DNA from: Calamus simplicifolius
Lineage: Eukaryota > Streptophyta > Magnoliopsida > Arecales > Arecaceae
Assembly (NCBI GenBank): GCA_900491605.1
Contig: UESW01004571.1
Span: 358,461 to 422,460, forward strand
Length of the DNA: 64,000 nt
Direction: 5' to 3'
The translations under genes and the position numbers were made by a program. The notes beneath the pieces are model-generated. The model had not been told where the DNA came from and did no database searches. It saw nothing but the letters and a program-made list of their open reading frames with translations. Positions 35,404 to 44,806 of this stretch are shown one piece after another; within the stretch, counting starts at the first letter, position 1, and each line of letters starts with the position of its first letter.

Positions 35404-35731
35404 CCTCTCTCTTGATGGGTTGAAAGCCTCTCTCTCTCTCATTCGCTCATACTCTCTTGAGCAGGTTGAAGGAAGTTATTCTTTCCTTTCTTGATTGATC
35501 AAGATTTGATCTTGATCAAAAAATTATTTTCTTCGATAGATCAAGATTTGATCTTGATTAAGAAATCTTTTCTCTCTTGATTGATCAAGATTTGATCTTG
35601 ATCAAGAAATTGTTCTCTCTCTTGATTTGAAAAATCAATTGAAGAAGAAAAGAGGCGGTAGCACCCCTCGCTAGAAGGTCATCATCCAATCTTGGGAGGA
35701 CATCATCCAAAGATCTCTACATGGATTACCA
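35404..35731 (+). repeat. Right part of the interrupted copia LTR, with hairpin triplication
   Basis: Continues the CT-rich LTR sequence left at 31012. Between about 35495 and 35615 it carries three copies of a roughly 50 base unit, each with GATCAAGATTTGATCTTGAT, whose 9-base arms GATCAAGAT and ATCTTGATC pair around a 3-base loop. It ends at an unclear junction with the truncated minus-strand copia element, somewhere between about 35690 and 35765. Confidence 0.5.
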
Positions 35732-36560
35732 TTAGAGGCCGGATGCATGGACAATTAGTGATAAATCGTTTACCGGCTTCATGTCATCAACATAAAGTAT
35801 GTCATCAACATAAAGTAGGAGCATGACAAAATCCTCACTAAACCATTTGATATACACACAATGATCTGAAGCCATTCTTTTGTATCCATTTTCAGCCACA
35901 AATGAATCAAATTTCTTGTACCACTGCCTTGGAGCTTGCTTCAGCCCATACAAGCTTTTTTTCAATCTGCAGACAAGATTTTCTTTACCTTTGACTTTGA
36001 AGCCTTCTGGTTGCTCCATATAGATTTCCTCCTCCAAATCACATGAAGAAAAGCTGTCTTCACATCTAATTGCTCAACCTTCAAGTCTAGACTAGCAGCA
36101 ATACCTAGAGCAGCACGAATTGAAGACATTTTAACAACAAGAGAAAAAATCTCTTCAAAGTCAATACCTTTCTTTTGACCAAACCTTTCACAACCAATCT
36201 GGCCTTGTACTTTGGTTGAGAACAATGCTGTTGAGTCTTAAACCTGAAAACCCACTTGTTCTTTAAAGCCTTCCTTCCTCTTGGTAGTTCCACTAAATCA
36301 TATGTGTGGTTCTTCTGTAAGGCATCCATTTCTTCCAGCATACCTACTAACCACTCCTTTTTCTGCTCACTTTCAACTGCCTCCTGGTAACATTCTGGTT
36401 CACCTGCATCAGTAAGCATTATATATTCATCTGTAGAATACCTTTTGGAAGGTTGACGTTGTCTGATAGATCTTCTCAGCTGAGGCTTTGTAGGAGGTTG
36501 CTCCTGATCTCCTTCCTGCTCAACATGTCCTACAGGTGACTTAATATCTACTCCTGCACT
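35732..36560 (-). pseudogene. Truncated RT of the Tork-type copia
   Basis: Segments in three frames. 36419-36105 has EPECYQEAVESEQKKEWL, then ALKNKWVFRFK and KARLVVKG. 36225-35962 has IDFEEIFSLVVKMSSIRAAL and LDVKTAFLH. 36037-35732 has SLYGLKQAPRQWYKKFDSF and LLLYVDDILYVDDM. The active-site box YVDD appears twice because of an exact 18 base tandem duplication (35781-35798 and 35799-35816). The RT connection domain and RNase H are missing. Confidence 0.85.
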
Positions 36561-36622
36561 ATTTTCTTACACATCTCCCCTATCACCCTGATTTACTAGA
36601 GGAGTAACTGGATCACAGTCTG

Positions 36623-37530
36623 TTAATCCTCCTGCAAAGACTTGACTGACACCTCCTTCTTGAAGTCTTGAAGGGTTTGATCTTCAAAAAATACCACATC
36701 TCTGCTTCTGAATACCTTCTGCTTTTCTGGATCCCAAAGTCTATAACCAAACTCATCATGTAAGTAACCAAGCAAAGCACATTCTTTTGTCTTACCATCT
36801 AGCTTGGACCTCTCAATGTCTGGAACATGTGCAAATGCACGACAACCAAACACTCTCAAGTGCTTATAAGAGACATCTTTTCCTGACCATACACGCTCTG
36901 CAACATCACCATCTAGAGCTATACATGGTGACAAGTTTATTACATCAACCGCTGTCTTCAATGCCTCATCACAAAATCTTTTAGGTAACTTGGACTGTGA
37001 AAGCATACATCTGATCTTTTCCATGATGGTACGGTTCATTCTCTTTGCAATTGCATTATGCTGAGTACCAGGAACTGTTATCTCATGTTGAATGCCATGT
37101 GATCTGCAATAATTATCAAATAACCCTGTGTACTCACCACCATTATCTGACCTTATACATTTCAGTTTCTTTCCTGTCTCTCTTTCAACTCTGGCATGAA
37201 ACTCTTTGAAGACATTAATAACCTGATTTTTGGTCTTCAAACCATAGACCCAAACTTTTCTGGAAAAATCATCTATAAAAGTGACAAAATAAAGTGTGCC
37301 ACTGATACCTGGAACATTAACTGATCCACTAGGAGTTTTTGTCCTCAGAGGACCACAAACATCTGTATAGATACGATCCAAAAATGCATTTTTCTAGATA
37401 AAGCAGGACTAGCAAAAGAAACTCTATGTTGCTTGCCAACCAAACAATCAACACATGGGTTCAGATGTACACCTTTGAAGTCTGGTAGAACTTCTCCCTT
37501 GGAAAGAACTTGCAGCCCCTTCTCACTCAT
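36623..37530 (-). CDS. Integrase region of the Tork-type copia
   Basis: Open from 37381 to 36623 (252 codons). The zinc region lies upstream in 37530-37345 (CVDCLVGKQHRVSF). The core has DRIYTDVCGPL, FIDDFSRKVWVY and CIRSDNGGEY (second catalytic Asp at residue 79). The third catalytic position, normally the Glu of NG-(I/V)-A-E-RMNRT, is Lys here: HNAIAKRMNRT, codon at 37043-37045. The change is GAG to AAG on the coding strand. The C-terminal part has FGCRAFAHVPDIERSKLDGK. The missing Glu should abolish strand transfer. Confidence 0.88.
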
Positions 37531-37539
37531 GTGTCTCAG

Positions 37540-38016
37540 TCATTTATGCCACAACTCCATGCTGCAGTCATTCTCTGTAACATTCAACTGTTCACCATAA
37601 GCTTTAGCCTGCAACCTGTATAAAGTGTGACATTTCTTCCCACTGGCTACAACAAGTGAACCTTTACTGAGCTTCCATTGCCCTTTATGAAATCTGCTAT
37701 CAAAGTCTTCATCATCAAGTCTTCCAACTGAGATTAAATTTAGCCTCAAGTCAGTTACATGCCTTACATCCTTGAGCACCAACTTACAGCCAAGATTGGT
37801 CTTCATGTGGATGTCACCCATGCCAATGATGTCTGCTGTGCCTTGATTTTTCATCTTGACAATACCAAAATTTCCAGTCTTATATGTAGAAAAAAACTCC
37901 CTCCGTGGTGTAGCATGATAAGAAGCACCTGTGTCAATCACCCACTCATGATTCTGACACTCACATGAGAAGATACCATCAGAAGTAGACAAAATCAAAT
38001 AATCATCACTCTGCAC
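37540..38016 (-). pseudogene. Protease and pre-integrase region of the Tork-type copia
   Basis: 158 codons. WVIDTGASYHATPRREFFST supplies the DTGA active site (about residue 26). It is followed by GDIHMKTNLGCKLVLKDVRH and NLISVGRLDD, and it ends in MELWHK at a stop (37540-37542), where a GAG-pre-integrase domain would read on with LRHMSEKGLQVL in the next segment. The stop separates protease from integrase. Confidence 0.85.
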
Positions 38017-38093
38017 AGTAGCTGTGATATTCTCTTTGACTCTGCATCCTCCACTTCTTTTCTCTTTTTCTTACTCTTCTTAGGCTTTTTACA

Positions 38094-38823
38094 CTAATTC
38101 TTATAGTGCCCTTTCTCACCACAGTTATAGCAAGTAATATCTTTTCTTGACCTTGATTTGCTTCTACCCTTGTATGAATTGTCTCTATTTCTAGACTTTG
38201 ACCGTCCTCTATTCTCTGAGACAAGTGCTTGTGAATCAATCTGAGAAGTTGCTGAATTCTTCCTTCTTAACTCCTCATTCAACAAACTGCCTGTTACTTG
38301 ACTCATGGTGATAACACCGTCTGGTGCAGAATTACTGAGGAAAACTACCAGTGTCTTCCAACTTTCTGGCAATGAACTGAGAAGTAACAATGCCTATCTC
38401 ATCATCAAGAGATATTTTCATAGAGGATAACTGGTTATTAATACTCTGCATTTCATTCAAATGCTCAGCAATAGAAGCACCCTCTTTATATTTCAGATTC
38501 ACTAGTTTTCTGATCAAGAAAGCCTTGTTGCTAGCTATTTTTCTCTCATATAGACTTTCTAACTTTTTCCAAAGAGAGTTTGCAGAAGTCTCAGTGGAAA
38601 CATGGTGAAAGACACTATCATCCAACCATTGCCGAATAAAACCGACTGCTTTCCGATCTAACATGATCCAAGCATCGTCTGTCACTATAACGGGCTTTGC
38701 TTTGATCCCTTCTAAAGGTCCATATAGATCCTTGCAATATAAGAGGTCCTCCATCCTTGGTTTCCATATCATCCAATTGTTTCCATTCAGACTGATCATG
38801 CGGGAAACATTACCGGCCTCCAT
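38094..38823 (-). pseudogene. Gag of the Tork-type copia
   Basis: The start at 38821-38823 gives MEAGNVSRM, about 25 bases downstream of the primer-binding site. The first frame (to 38332) contains LNGNNWMIWKPRMEDLLY and LWKKLESLYERKIASNKAFL. A frame change near 38390 leads into SSLPESWKTLVVFLSNSAPD and a basic RSKSRNRDNS region. It ends with a CYNCGEKGHYKN zinc knuckle whose last Cys would lie just past a stop at 38094. Confidence 0.85.
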
Positions 38824-38847
38824 GCTCGCACAAAAAAAAAAATACAA

Positions 38848-38859
38848 GCCTTGATACCA
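38848..38859 (-). other. Primer-binding site of the Tork-type copia
   Basis: Reads TGGTATCAAGGC on the minus strand, two bases inside the LTR edge. It is complementary in type to the initiator methionine tRNA end used by most copia elements. Confidence 0.75.
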
Positions 38860-38861
38860 GT

Positions 38862-39487
38862 TGATGGGAAAGAATCCGTGTACGAGCAAATACTAGCAGA
38901 CCATAATACGCAGCGGAATAATAAATAAAAATGCGCAAACCACACAATCACAGAAACACCAAGATTTACGTAGAAAATCCCTTCAAGATAAAGGGAAAAA
39001 AAACCACGAGCAAGCCAGAGAAGAAGATCCACTATAAAATAATAAATATCCAAGTCTCAAAGTCCCTTGCCAGAACTTGAGAAACAATCACAAGAGAATA
39101 ATAGGGATATAAGGATTACGTCACCGAAAAATATGGTCTCCTGCGTTACCTCCTTATTTTCTTCCCTTCTCTTCTTCTTCTTCTTCTCTTGTTTTTCTTC
39201 TGCAGCACCTTCACGTGATTCCTGGAGTGGAAGTCCTCCCAGGTAGTCAAGCACCAAGCAGCAGCCCTTCCTTCTCTTCCCCTAGCAATCCACGCTCGTA
39301 GAAAAAAGAAATACCTACTACCTGCTTCTCCTCTTTTTCCAGACGGCTGCTCCTTTTAAAAAGAGAAAACCAAAAAAAGGAAGGCGGCTGCTCCTTTTAT
39401 AAAAAAGAGAGAACAAATCCTGGTAGAAAAAGGAGTAGCGCTCCCTTTTGCCCTAATGGACTGAATAAGTGGGCCATGGGCCCAACA
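38862..39487 (-). repeat. 5' LTR of the truncated Tork-type copia
   Basis: 626 bases with minus-strand ends TGTTGGGCCCATGG ... CCCATCA. It has no partner in the window because the 3' end of the element is lost. It includes a CTTCTTCTT-rich stretch near 39170 and A-rich runs near 39000. Confidence 0.75.
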
Positions 39488-39879
39488 GAGCAAGCCATCT
39501 TTGCTTTGTCTGCTGTAAAGCCGCTTTGAATTGTGATGATTGAAGATAGAGAAGGAAGGATGAGTGTTTGGAATGATCCTTGAGCTCCCCCTACTTATAA
39601 ACCAGCACCTATGGAGCAGATGGGGAGACAAGACGAATCTAGGCCAGATAAGCTCTACGAGTGATTCCCATGGCTTGAAATATGGATCATGTAATGGTTT
39701 CTCCGAACAGGCCATTTTAATTTCTCCTTGTTTATTCTCCATGCAACAGAGGCTTATGAGCTGGGAGTTGTGCAAGTTGCAACACATAGAATCTTACTCT
39801 ATTAATATGAAATGCACGTGTTATGTCTGCCTGCCACCCCAACACCTGATCAAGTCACCAACACATCCACCATGGTGTG
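39488..39879. other. Flanking DNA, continues at 58416
   Basis: About 390 bases interrupted at 39879 by the annexin-carrying element; the other half starts after the duplicated GTGTG at 58416. An open frame on the minus strand (39787-39356) matches nothing I know. Nothing else is recognised. Confidence 0.5.
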
Positions 39880-40345
39880 TGATGAGGCCATCTAACAAAC
39901 CCATGAGCGGCAGTTTGTTCTGAAACTGACCGCAATCTTCGAGAGCCTAGGCCAACCGACTTGATTGCAACGCCCCTACTTTCCTCCCGATAAACTGGGG
40001 AATTCCCCGGTAAATCAAAACGCTCTCGCAACTGCCAGATCAAGCGCCAACCACCGCTCCCTTTGGAGCAGGGCAGAGGAAGCCATATATCTAAGGGCAC
40101 CCATTCGAGGAAGCGGAGGAGGACTTGGGATGGCTCCGACTCCAAGCAATCTCTTTCTCTCTCTCCTTAAGATTAGCTGGTGTAATGATGGAGGGGTTAC
40201 CACCTCTCTCTCTGCTACATCCCCATAGGCGAATCAAGCCCAGACCTTCCGTAGCTTTTAAACCGCTACCACCGCCTCCGTCTTCCTCACTTCGATCGCT
40301 TCGGCTGGCTCTCAGATCCCTCCTATCCGTTTCCTCGAGGAGAAA

Positions 40346-41010
40346 ATGTCGACCCTCTCGGTTCTCGCTTCCATTCCGCCCCCCGCCGAGGACTGCGAGC
40401 AGCTTCGCAAGGCCTTTCAAGGATGGGGCACGAACGAGGGGTTGATCATCTCGATCCTGGCCCACCGCTCCGCCGCCTAGCGTCGCCAGATCCGCAATGC
40501 CTATGCCCAGGCCTACGGCGAGGACCTCCTCAAGGCCCTCGACAAGGAGCTTACCTGAGACTTCGAGAAAGCAGTGCTGCTGTGGATGCTGGATCCCCCG
40601 GAGAGGGACGCCTTGCTGATCAACGAGGCCCTGAAGAAGTGGTCCCCCGGGAACCGGGCTCTGATCGAGATCGCCGTGACAAGGACTGCCGACGAGATGT
40701 TCACCGTCCAGAGGGCGTACCCCAGCCGCTTCAAGCGATCGCTTGAAGAGGATGTCGCGGCCCACACCAATGGGGATTTCCGCAAGCTTCTTGTGCCACT
40801 TGTAAGCTCATACCGCTACGAGGGGAGTGAAGTGAATGCTTCGTTGGCAAAATCAGAGGCTAAGATGCTACATGAAAAGATCAAAGAGAAGACTTATGGC
40901 CATGACGAGCTTATTAGAATTCTAACTACAAGGAGCAAAACACAATTGCCTGCAACATTCAATAATTACAACAATGAATTTGGTCATCCAATCAACAAGA
41001 CACCATTTGA
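40346..41010 (+). pseudogene. Annexin piece, 5' LTR copy, with two stops
   Basis: ATG at 40346 begins MSTLSVLASIPPPAEDCEQL, a plant annexin N-terminus, followed by the first annexin repeat (FQGWGTNEGLIISILAHR) and the second through LLVPLVSSYRYEGSEVNASL and RSKTQLPATFNNYNNEFG. The family normally has four repeats (about 315 residues) and binds membranes in a calcium-dependent way; only about the first two repeats are present. There are no introns, as in a cDNA. In-frame stops are TAG 40478-40480 (codon 45) and TGA 40556-40558 (codon 71), both C-to-T changes relative to the 3' LTR copy. The sequence before the ATG is pyrimidine-rich like a plant 5' untranslated region and may have been captured with it. 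Confidence 0.88.
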
Positions 41011-41081
41011 TGCCTACCGGGGATCATTTTGGAGCATCGGCGCCGATGCTGTTCCTGGATTAGCTTACATAGACGTCGGGG

Positions 41082-41355
41082 ACTCGGATCCTCATCAACC
41101 AGGCCCGCATCGAATGCCAGAGACACCGCCTCACGGCGGAGGACCCCATCACCGTCAATTACATCACCCGCTACGTCACGGGCTCCAGCAGAAGTACACC
41201 CAGAGTGGTGACGTAAGGCCCTTCGGCCTCTCGACCCTCATCATCGGCTTCGATCCCTACACAGGGGTGCCTGCGCTCTACCAGACGGATCCCTCGGGAC
41301 CTTTTCGGCCTGGAATGCTAAGGCCACCGGGAGGAACTCTAACTCCATGAAGTGA
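41082..41355 (+). pseudogene. PAD1: 20S proteasome alpha-7 (PAD1-like) piece, 5' LTR copy
   Basis: Starts with an RILINQARIECQRHRLT-like stretch and continues through ITRYVTG, then QQKYTQSGDVRPFGLSTLI and GFDPYTGVPALYQTDPSG, as in the middle and C-terminal third of plant proteasome subunit alpha type-7. The frame is broken by one missing base near 41190 (GTCACGGGCTCC) and another after DPSG. The end (about ATG AAG TGA, 41347-41355) is truncated relative to the family. It is downstream of, and out of frame with, the annexin piece in this copy. Confidence 0.85.
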
Positions 41356-41460
41356 CCACCACCACTCTGATCTGACAGCGAAGTAGGAGGCTATGCAACA
41401 GTATCCAACCCTGCATGAAAGGAAGATCTCTCTCTCCCTCTCTCTAAAATGTTACTTGAT

Positions 41461-41467
41461 TATAAAA
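41461..41467 (+). promoter_or_regulatory. TATA box of the annexin-carrying element
   Basis: TATAAAA lies about 170 bases before the LTR end, upstream of a GAGCGTCGGAGGGTCCC block. This is the likely promoter for the element RNA. The equivalent in the 3' LTR is 58240-58246. Confidence 0.55.
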
Positions 41468-41636
41468 CTCCTGTTCTACAGACCACTGACTTGAGCGTCG
41501 GAGGGTCCCTGTCGGAACTACCAGCCCGGGATTTTTTGTAGGCTTTCAGAGGAAGAAGGTGACCTCTTCGTATTCCTGAAGGCCCATGGAGACCTCAGTT
41601 CACCCGACGCTCATCACAAGTGATTTAGCAGCAACA

Positions 41637-41787
41637 GATTGGCGCGCCAGGTAGGGGGAAACGCACGTAGTAGACAAACATTCTCACTACAACTTCTGCA
41701 AGGAAGACGATGGTGACAACACGAGCTCAGAAAGCTTTCACCAGTTGCGCTGAGGGGCACCGCGCAACAGCAAGCCAACCAACTTGA
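41637..41787 (+). pseudogene. Primer-binding site and gag stub of the annexin-carrying element
   Basis: GATTGGCGCGCCAGG follows the LTR directly (41637-41651), identical to the primer-binding region of the Tat element at 8306-18447. ATG at 41710 opens MVTTRAQKAFTSC and stops at TGA 41785-41787 after 25 codons. The Tat element's gag starts MVVTRAQDASISC at the same distance scale (90 versus 74 bases from the LTR). The rest of gag is missing or unrecognisable (41788-41930), and the tandem array starts soon after. Confidence 0.8.
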
Positions 41788-41934
41788 TTCCCTGGGGGGC
41801 AGACCACCAGTGGGTGGAAGCGCTCGAGCCCGCGGAAGGAAAAGAAGGGTGCCGCAAGAGCTAAGTACGCTTAAGACTATTTCTTTCACTGATACTTAAA
41901 AATGTCACGCAGGGAAGTTTGACCTTGTATCAGC

Positions 41935-44806
41935 ATTCGAGACCAACTCCGCGTTGGCACACTAAAGACCAACTCTGTGTTGGCGCTAAAGACCAACTCC
42001 GCATTGGCACACTAAAGACCGGCTCCGCGTCGGCATACTAAAGACCAACTCCGTGTTGGCGCTAAAGACCAACTCCGCATTGGCACACTAAAGACCAACT
42101 CCGTGTTGGCGCTAAAGACCAACTCCGCGTTGGCACACTAAAGACCAACTCCGCATTGGCACACTAAAGACCGGCTCCACGTCGGCGTATTGAAGACCGA
42201 CTCCGCGTCGACACGTGAAGATCGACTCCACGTCGGCACTTGAAGACCGACTCCGCGTTGGCACTTGAAGACCGACTCCGCGTCGGCACGTGAAGACCGA
42301 CTTCGCATCGACACTTGAAGACCGACTCCGCGTCGGCACTTAGTCCGACTTCGCGTCGGCACTTGAAGACCGACTTCGCATCGGCATGTGAAGACCGCCC
42401 CGCGTCGGCATTTGAAGACTAACTCCGCGTCGGCACCTGAAGACCGACATCGCGTCGGCATGTGAAGACCGACTCCGCGTCGGCACTTGAAGACCGACTC
42501 CGCGTCGGCACGTGAAGACCGACTCCGCATCGGCACTTGAAGACCGACTCTGCATCGGTACGTGAAGACCGACTCCATATCGACACGTGAAGACCGACTT
42601 CGCATCGGCACTTGAAGACCGACTCCGCGTCGACACTTGAAGACCGACTCCGCGTCGGCACTTGAAGACCGACTTCGCGTCGGCACTTAGCCCGACTTCG
42701 CGTTGGCACTTAGCCTGACTTCGCGTCGGCACTTGAAGACCGACTTCGCGTCGGCATGTGAAGACCGACCCCGCGTCGGTACTTGAAGACCGACTCCGCG
42801 TCGGCACTTGAAGACCGACTTCGCGTCGGCATGTGAAGACCGACTCCGCATCGGCACTTGAAGACCAACTCCGCGTCGGCACGTGAAGACCGACTCCGCG
42901 TCGGCACTTGAAGACCGACTCCGCGTTCGCACGTGAAGACCGACTCCGCGTCGGCACTTGAAGACCGACTCCGCGTCGGCACGTGAAGACCGACTCCGCG
43001 TCGGCACGTGAATACCGACTTCGCGTCGGCACTTGAAGCCCGACTTCGCGTCGGCACGGGAAGCCCGATCCATGTCGGCACGGGAAGCCGGACTCAGTGT
43101 CGGCACTAAAAGCCCGACTTCTCATTGGCACTTGAAGACCGACTTCACGTCGGCACTTGAAGACCGACTCCACGTCGGCACTTAGCCCGACTCCACATCG
43201 GCATTGAAGACTGACTCCGCATCGGCACGGGAAGCCCGACTCAGTGTCGGCACCGAAAGCCCGACTTTTCATCGGCACGTGAAGACCGACTTCGCGTCGA
43301 CACTTGAAGACCGACTCCCATCGGCACTTGAAGACCGACTCCGCGTCGGCACTTGAAGACCGACTTTGCGTCGGCACTTAGCCCGACTTCGCATCGGCAC
43401 TTAGCCCGACTTTGCATCGGCACTTGAAGACCGACTTCGCGTCGGCATGTGAAGACCGACCCCGTGTCGGCACTTGAAGACCGACTCCGCGTCGGCACCT
43501 GAAGACCGACTCTGCGTCGGCATGTGAAGACCGACTCCACGTCGGCACTTGAAGACCGACTCCGCGTCGGCACGTGAAGACCAACTCCGCATCGGCACTT
43601 GAAGACCGACTCCGCATCGGCACGTGAAGACCGACTCCGCGTCGGCACATGAAGACCGACTCCGCGTCGGCACGTGAAAACCGACTTCGCGTCGGCACGT
43701 GAAGACCGACTCTGCGTCGGCACTTGAAGACCGACTCCGCGTCGGCACTTGAAGACCGACTTCACGTCGGCACTTAGCCCGACTTCGTGTTGGCACTTAG
43801 CCCGACTTCGCGTCGGCACTTGAAGACCGACTTCGCGTCGGCATGTGAAGACCGACCCCGCATCGGCACTTGAAGACCGACTCCGCGTCGGCACTTGAAG
43901 ACCGACTTCGCGTCGGCATGTGAAGACCGACTCCGTGTCAGCACGTGAAGACCGACTCCGCGTCGGCACTTGAAGACCGACTCCGCGTCGGCACGTGAAC
44001 ACCGACTCTGCATCGGCACATGAAGACCGACTCCGCATCGGCACTTGAAGACCGACTCCGCGTCGGCACATGAAGACCGACTCCGCATCGACACGGGAAG
44101 ACCGACTCCGCGTCGGCACGTGAAGACCGACTTCGCGTTGGCACTTGAAGCCCGACTTCGCGTCGGCACGGAAGCCCGATTCCATGTCGGCACGGGAAGC
44201 CGGACTCAGTGTCAGCACCAAAAGCCCAACTTCTCATCGGCACTTGAAGACCGATTTCACGTCGGCACTTGAAGACCGACTCCACGTCGGCACTTAGCCT
44301 GACTCCACGTTGGCATTTGAAGACTGACTCCGCGTCGGCACGGGAAGCCCGACTCAGTGTCGGCACCGAAAGCCCGACTTCTCGTCGGCACTTGAAGCCC
44401 GACTCCGCGTCGGCATTTGAAGACCGACTCTGCATCGGCACTTAGCCCGACTCAGCGTCGGCATCAGAAGCCCGACTCTGCATCGGCACTTGAAGCCCGA
44501 CTCAGCGTTGGCAGTAGAAGCCCGACTCCACATCGGCACTAAGCCCGATTCAGCATCGGCACTAAGCCCGACTCAGCGTCGGCATCGGAAGCCCGACTCT
44601 ACGTCGGCACTAAGCCCATTCAGCGTCGGCACTGAAGCCCGGCTCAGCGTCGGCATCGGAAGCCTGACTTCACGTCGGCACTTGAAGACCGACTCCACGT
44701 CGGCACTTAGCCCGACTCCACGTCGGCATTTGAAGACTGACTCCGCATCGGCACGGGAAGCCCGACTCAGTGTCGGCACCGAAAGCCCGACTTTTCGTCG
44801 GCACTT
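41935..44806. repeat. Tandem array of about 25 bp hairpin units, left part
   Basis: Well over 100 units. The main unit is GAAGACCGACTCCGCGTCGGCACTT (25 bases). The beginning (41935-42180) uses GACCAACTCCGCGTTGGCACACTAAA-type units, and the right end (44380-44806) uses GAAGCCCGACTCAGCGTCGGCATCG-type units. Every unit has an inverted repeat (CCGAC...GTCGG or CCAAC...GTTGG). Because 25 is not a multiple of three, each frame cycles every 75 bases, and the reverse strand is largely stop-free (up to 345 codons). This follows from base content rather than coding. It ends where the SIRE-type element inserts. Confidence 0.92.

Larger units (their letters stand above)
35732..39487 (-). mobile_element. 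Tork-type copia element, 3' truncated
   Basis: On the minus strand: LTR (39487-38862), primer-binding site, gag, protease, integrase and RT. The element stops shortly after the RT active site. RNase H and the 3' LTR are missing, so it was cut or partly deleted where it meets the LTR fragment at 35404-35731. Protein motifs resemble the Tnt1/Tork group, like the element at 59235-64000. Multiple frame changes are present. Confidence 0.85.
39880..41636 (+). repeat. 5' LTR with captured gene pieces
   Basis: 1757 bases. Order: about 460 bases of leader, an annexin piece (from 40346), about 80 bases of unassigned sequence, a proteasome alpha-7 piece (41082-41355), a CT-rich stretch, TATAAAA (41461-41467) and a tail (GAGCGTCGGAGGGTCCC) of the kind seen in the R/U5 part of Tat LTRs. 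The TATA position places the captured genes in U3, upstream of the element's own transcription start. Confidence 0.85.

Noticed and set aside
40346..41355. Annexin-proteasome fusion protein as a real gene
   Set aside because: The two pieces are in different frames, the 5' copy has stops and the 3' copy a frameshift; no single protein results.
42112..44441. Long minus-strand open frames (up to 345 codons) with a 25-residue Arg/Ser-rich repeat
   Set aside because: They arise because the 25 bp unit lacks stops on the reverse strand. All frames cycle through the same translation, and no start or promoter context supports them.
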